Source of the DNA: Streptomyces kanamyceticus
Lineage (GTDB): Bacteria; Actinomycetota; Actinomycetes; Streptomycetales; Streptomycetaceae
DNA length: 64,000 nt
Direction: 5' to 3'
Assembly: GCF_008704495.1 (NCBI RefSeq)
Contig: NZ_CP023699.1
Span: forward strand, 4,340,001 to 4,404,000
Shown here: positions 61,466 through 64,000 of the stretch, one piece after another
How the letters are laid out: each line of letters begins with the position of its first letter
How positions within the stretch are numbered: the stretch's first letter is position 1
Notes under the pieces: model-generated
What the model was told of the DNA's origin: nothing
Databases searched by the model: none
What the model saw: the letters and a program-made list of their open reading frames with translations, nothing else
Made by a program: the position numbers and the translations under genes

Positions 61466-62303
61466 GGCTCGCCAGGACGATCAGCGGTACGCCGAGCGCC
61501 TGGACCAGGCCGATGTGGTGGCCGTAGACCGCCCAGTCGGCGACCATCGCGACGGCCGGGTAGGTGAAGGCGAGCACCGCGATCTTGGCGGTGGGCAGCT
61601 TCGCGTACGCCGCGTACATCAGGACGTACATCAAGCCGGTGTGGATCACACCGAGCCCCGCGAGCCAGGCCCATCCGGTGCCGGTGCCGCTCATCGCGCC
61701 GAAGTCGGTGAAGGGGAGCAACAGCGGGATGCCGACGAGGACTTGGACCAGGGCGATGAGGTGGGGGCGTACGCCGGTGATGCGCTTGGTCACCAGGGTG
61801 GAGAGGGCGTAGAGGACGGCCGCGAGCAGCGCGAGGCCGATGCCCGCGAGCGAGCCCGCGTCACCGGGGCGCACCCCCGAGACCAGGAGCAGACCGGCGA
61901 ACGCGGTGGCCAGCCAGCCCAGTTGGGCGCGGGTCAGGCGTTCACGCAGGACGAGGGCGCTGAGCAGCACGAGGAAGAACGGCTGCGTGTGGTAGACGAC
62001 GGTGGCCAGGGAGATCGAGGTGGCCTCGTACGCCTTGAAGAGGAACACCCAGTTGAAGACGATGAACACCCCGCCGAGCGCGGCGAGTCCGAGCTTCTTG
62101 AGGGTGAGTCCGTGGTCGCGGAAGTAGCCGCGGGCGAAGGCGTACGACCCCAGGGCGAGGGCGCCGAACAGGACGCGGAAGAACACGACGTTGAAGGCGC
62201 TCGCGCCGGACTCGACGACGAAGATCCCGAGGGTGCCGGAGAGCATCATGGCGGCGGTGAGCTGGGCTGTGCCCCGGTTCTCCAGGGCGTTCCTTGTGGT
62301 CAT
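61356..62303 (-). CDS. EamA/RhaT-family exporter
   Basis: 315 aa from ATG 62303; the frame is open further (62693) but the extension is non-coding. Ten helices in two EamA halves: GTLGIFVVESGASAFNVVFFRVLFGALAL, FNWVFLFKAYEATSISLATVVYHTQPFFLVLLSALVLRE, and in half 2 HTGLMYVLMYAAYAKLPTAKIAVLAFTYPAVAMVADWAVYGH. Metabolite export expected. The final ~40 residues overlap the LysR gene and are low complexity, so the ancestral stop may have been earlier. Confidence 0.88.
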   Translation of the reverse strand: MTTRNALENRGTAQLTAAMMLSGTLGIFVVESGASAFNVVFFRVLFGALALGSYAFARGYFRDHGLTLKKLGLAALGGVFIVFNWVFLFKAYEATSISLATVVYHTQPFFLVLLSALVLRERLTRAQLGWLATAFAGLLLVSGVRPGDAGSLAGIGLALLAAVLYALSTLVTKRITGVRPHLIALVQVLVGIPLLLPFTDFGAMSGTGTGWAWLAGLGVIHTGLMYVLMYAAYAKLPTAKIAVLAFTYPAVAMVADWAVYGHHIGLVQALGVPLIVLASLRVTLAPARAARPAPRTAVRGKEAASPTATRAASTV

Positions 62304-62388
62304 GGCAGGAACGTACGAGCGGACGTATGTGCTGGTCCACGGGCCAGTGGGGCGTCCTGCCGATGGACCGATCGGCGCTGTCGATAAG

Positions 62389-62424
62389 GCCTGACAGGGG
62401 GTTCGTGTGGGCACCATGTCAGGC
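62389..62424 (+). promoter_or_regulatory. Inverted repeat around the oxygenase start region
   Basis: GCCTGACA (62389-62396) and TGTCAGGC (62417-62424) are perfect inverted repeats 20 bp apart. Between them lie GGGGG and the GTG at 62407. In mRNA they could hide the ribosome binding site; as DNA they could be an operator if translation begins at the ATG 62425. Confidence 0.45.
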
Positions 62425-63369
62425 ATGAGCAGCGCATCCCGCATCCCCACGGTCGACCTGCGGCCCTGGCTTTCCGGCGATCCCGAGGCCCGCGCGCGGA
62501 CGGCGCGGACCGTCGACGGGGCCCTGCGCACCGCCGGGTTCCTCCTGGTGACCGGGCACGGGGTCGATCCGGCTCTGCGCTCGGCGATCAGGGAGTCGGC
62601 CCGTGGGTTCTTCCGTCTGCCCGACGACGCGAAGCGGGCGTACGCGGTGAAGGTGGGCGGGCGCGGGTGGCTCGGGCCCGGGGCGGAGGCCAACAGCTAC
62701 GCGGAGGGTACGGCCGCGCCGCCCGACCTGAAGGAGTCGCTGTCCTTCGCCGCGGACGAGCCGACGGGTGACGCGGTGGTGGACGCGGAGTGGTTCGCGC
62801 CGAACACGTGGCCGTCGGAGACGCCTGGGCTGCGGGCCCTGGTGGAGACCTATCTGGCGCAGATGCGGTCACTCTCCGGCTTTCTCCTCGAACTCCTCGG
62901 TGTCGCGCTCGGCGAGGAGGAGGACTTCTTCACCCGCCATACGGGGCACCCCACGTGGGGCTTCAACATCAACTGGTACCCGGGCACCGAGGTCGTCGGA
63001 CCGCCGGAGCCGGGGCAGTTCCGCATCGGTCCGCACACCGACTTCGGCACGGTCACGGTCCTCGACCGGCAGGCGGGCCGGGGCGGGTTGCAGGTGTTCA
63101 CGGAGGAGGGCGGCTGGGAGGACGCGCCGTTCGACCCGGACGCGTTCACGGTCAACATCGGGGATCTGATGGCGCGTTGGACCGGCGGACGGTGGCGGTC
63201 GGGGCGCCACCGGGTACTGCCGCCACCCGCCGAGCTGCCCGCCGAGGAGCTGATGTCGCTCGTCTACTTCTACGAGTGCGACCCGGGGACGGACGTCCGT
63301 GGGGTCGACTCGCACGTGTACTTGCGGGGGCAGCTGGACGCGATCACGGTGCCGGGGGCCGCGGAGTAG
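62407..63369 (+). CDS. 2-oxoglutarate/Fe(II) oxygenase (isopenicillin N synthase family)
   Basis: 320 aa from GTG 62407; the ATGs at 62416 and 62425 are alternatives. DIOX_N-type start (RIPTVDLRPWLSGDPEARARTARTVDGALRTAGFLLVTGHGVD), then the 2OG-FeII_Oxy domain with iron ligands His and Asp in IGPHTDFGTVTVL and the distal His in SGRHRVLPP; the late Arg and Ser bind 2OG (RGVDSHVYL region less certain). Substrate unknown; gene context (EamA, ArsR) gives no hint. Confidence 0.9.
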   Translation: MGTMSGMSSASRIPTVDLRPWLSGDPEARARTARTVDGALRTAGFLLVTGHGVDPALRSAIRESARGFFRLPDDAKRAYAVKVGGRGWLGPGAEANSYAEGTAAPPDLKESLSFAADEPTGDAVVDAEWFAPNTWPSETPGLRALVETYLAQMRSLSGFLLELLGVALGEEEDFFTRHTGHPTWGFNINWYPGTEVVGPPEPGQFRIGPHTDFGTVTVLDRQAGRGGLQVFTEEGGWEDAPFDPDAFTVNIGDLMARWTGGRWRSGRHRVLPPPAELPAEELMSLVYFYECDPGTDVRGVDSHVYLRGQLDAITVPGAAE

Positions 63370-63392
63370 GGGCGGGTCGGCGCCGGTGCGGG

Positions 63393-63710
63393 TCAGTCGT
63401 CGCGCAGGACCAGTGCCAGGAGGCCCGGGAAGCGGGTCTCGAACTCCGTGCGGCGCAGGCGGTTGACGCGGCGAGGCCCCTCGTCGCGCTGTTCGACCAG
63501 ACCCGCGGCGCGCAACGCGGTGAAGTGGTGGCTCAGGGCGGCCTTGCCGACGGAGACGTCGAAGCTGCCGCAGGACCTCGTCCAGTCGTCGGACGAGGCC
63601 AACTCCCTTACCAGGTACAGGCGTACGGGATCGGCGAGCGTGGCGAGCGCCGTCTGCACGGAGACCTCGTCGGGGTGCGTGTGCACCGGCGCCGCGCGGT
63701 GACTGACCAT
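63393..63710 (-). CDS. ArsR-family winged-helix regulator
   Basis: 105 aa from ATG 63710 with GGAG upstream; readings to 63854 overlap the divergent promoter. HTH_20-type winged helix (DPVRLYLVRELASSDDW ... VGKAALSHHFTALRAAGLVEQRDEGPRRVNRLR). One Cys (residue 47), no metal-site pair, so probably not a metal sensor. Divergent from the oxidoreductase at 63807 across repeats that it likely binds. Confidence 0.88.
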   Translation of the reverse strand: MVSHRAAPVHTHPDEVSVQTALATLADPVRLYLVRELASSDDWTRSCGSFDVSVGKAALSHHFTALRAAGLVEQRDEGPRRVNRLRRTEFETRFPGLLALVLRDD

Positions 63711-63730
63711 GCTCCGTGCCTCCGTCTTGC

Positions 63731-63768
63731 CGAGTGTTCGATGAAAACCATACACTCCCGAGTGTTCG
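63731..63768. promoter_or_regulatory. ArsR operator candidates
   Basis: CGAGTGTTCG occurs twice in direct orientation (63731-63740, 63759-63768), 28 bp apart, and ACACTC-CC-GAGTGT (63752-63765) is a perfect 6-2-6 palindrome overlapping the second copy. They lie in the 96-bp gap between the ArsR gene and the divergent oxidoreductase. Confidence 0.6.
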
Positions 63769-63806
63769 CTTTTCGTTGAACAGTCGATGGGTGAGGTGGC
63801 ACAGCC

Positions 63807-64000
63807 ATGCGCGCAGTGCGGTTCGAGCAGACCGGTGGACCCGAGGTCCTCCACGTCGTGGACACGGCCGTCCCCGACCCTGGCCCCGGCCAGGTCACCG
63901 TCGACGTCGCCTACGCGGGCGTCAATTTCGCCGACCTCAAGGCCCGCGCCGAGGGGTACCGCGTGCCCGCGCTGCCGTACGTACCGGGCCTTGAGGTCTC
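63807..64000 (+). CDS. Zinc-type alcohol dehydrogenase/quinone oxidoreductase, cut by window edge
   Basis: The first 64 codons from ATG 63807 read MRAVRFEQTGGPEVLHVVD, then VDVAYAGVNFADLKARAEGY, the GroES-like start of the MDR quinone oxidoreductase family. The gene runs past the right edge. Lack of a zinc-ligand Cys at the usual site (YAGVNFADLK) favours the zinc-free quinone-reductase branch. Probably repressed by the divergent ArsR protein. Confidence 0.88.
   Translation, partial: MRAVRFEQTGGPEVLHVVDTAVPDPGPGQVTVDVAYAGVNFADLKARAEGYRVPALPYVPGLEV

Overview
The window is from a high-GC actinomycete, almost certainly Streptomyces. Third codon positions are nearly all G or C, GTG starts are common, menaquinone is made by the futalosine pathway, and there is an actinobacterial type VII secretion (T7SS) ATPase, a PASTA-less Ser/Thr kinase and MmyB/RpiR/XRE-type regulators. 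No rRNA or tRNA gene was seen.

Layout. (1) 1-12.7 kb is a T7SS-associated island. Two convergent, mirror-like cassettes each hold a ~100-aa WXG100-like protein, a 420-460 aa helical T7SS-type substrate and two ~200-aa unrecognised proteins. Further genes are a membrane protein, a lipoprotein, an edge-truncated WXG100-like gene and a 1580-aa EccC. (2) 12.8-17.8 kb: a small membrane protein, a Ser/Thr kinase, a lipoprotein esterase, mqnA and a cold-shock protein with a strong terminator. (3) 17.9-18.4 kb: a non-coding degenerate 19-bp tandem repeat. (4) 18.4-25.8 kb: a translationally coupled Dpp/Opp-type ABC operon with a C45 (acyltransferase-like) hydrolase, divergent from an RpiR/SIS regulator across a perfect palindrome. 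(5) 26-30.8 kb: a cupin-XRE regulator facing azlCD across two identical-spacing operators, an acyl-CoA ligase and an AraC regulator. (6) 30.8-34.6 kb: a STAND/NB-ARC-TPR protein and a small partner, the best candidate for a conflict or signalling system. (7) 34.8-39.6 kb: a secreted lipase, a molybdopterin oxidoreductase, and a cyanase/carbonic anhydrase/LysR (cyn) locus. (8) 39.6-43.8 kb: an MFS exporter and an MmyB-like regulator, apparently a divergent pair split by an IS110-family element with a structured upstream region that could encode a bridge RNA. (9) 43.9-50.5 kb: a TAP-type peptidase and a thiolase/FabG4/MaoC lipid set with a TetR gene; the MaoC gene looks frameshifted and sits after a repeat-rich non-coding block. 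(10) 50.5-54.9 kb: two tandem paralogues of unknown family, a DAACS symporter behind a cysteine-containing leader peptide, a DUF4229-like protein and a GNAT enzyme. (11) 55-60.1 kb: mqnE, an AsnC regulator, a 42-aa basic protein, and mqnM-mqnP-mqnL. (12) 60.2-64 kb: a PLDc_N-like protein, LysR, an EamA exporter, a 2OG-Fe(II) oxygenase, an ArsR regulator and the start of an MDR oxidoreductase.

How it fits together. mqnA at 17 kb and mqnE/M/P/L at 55-60 kb belong to one pathway (chorismate to menaquinone). The ~37 kb between them is rich in repeats, an IS element and niche functions, and looks like an accessory insertion zone within an otherwise conserved core neighbourhood. All assignments come from reading the translated sequence and remembered family features; no searches were run.
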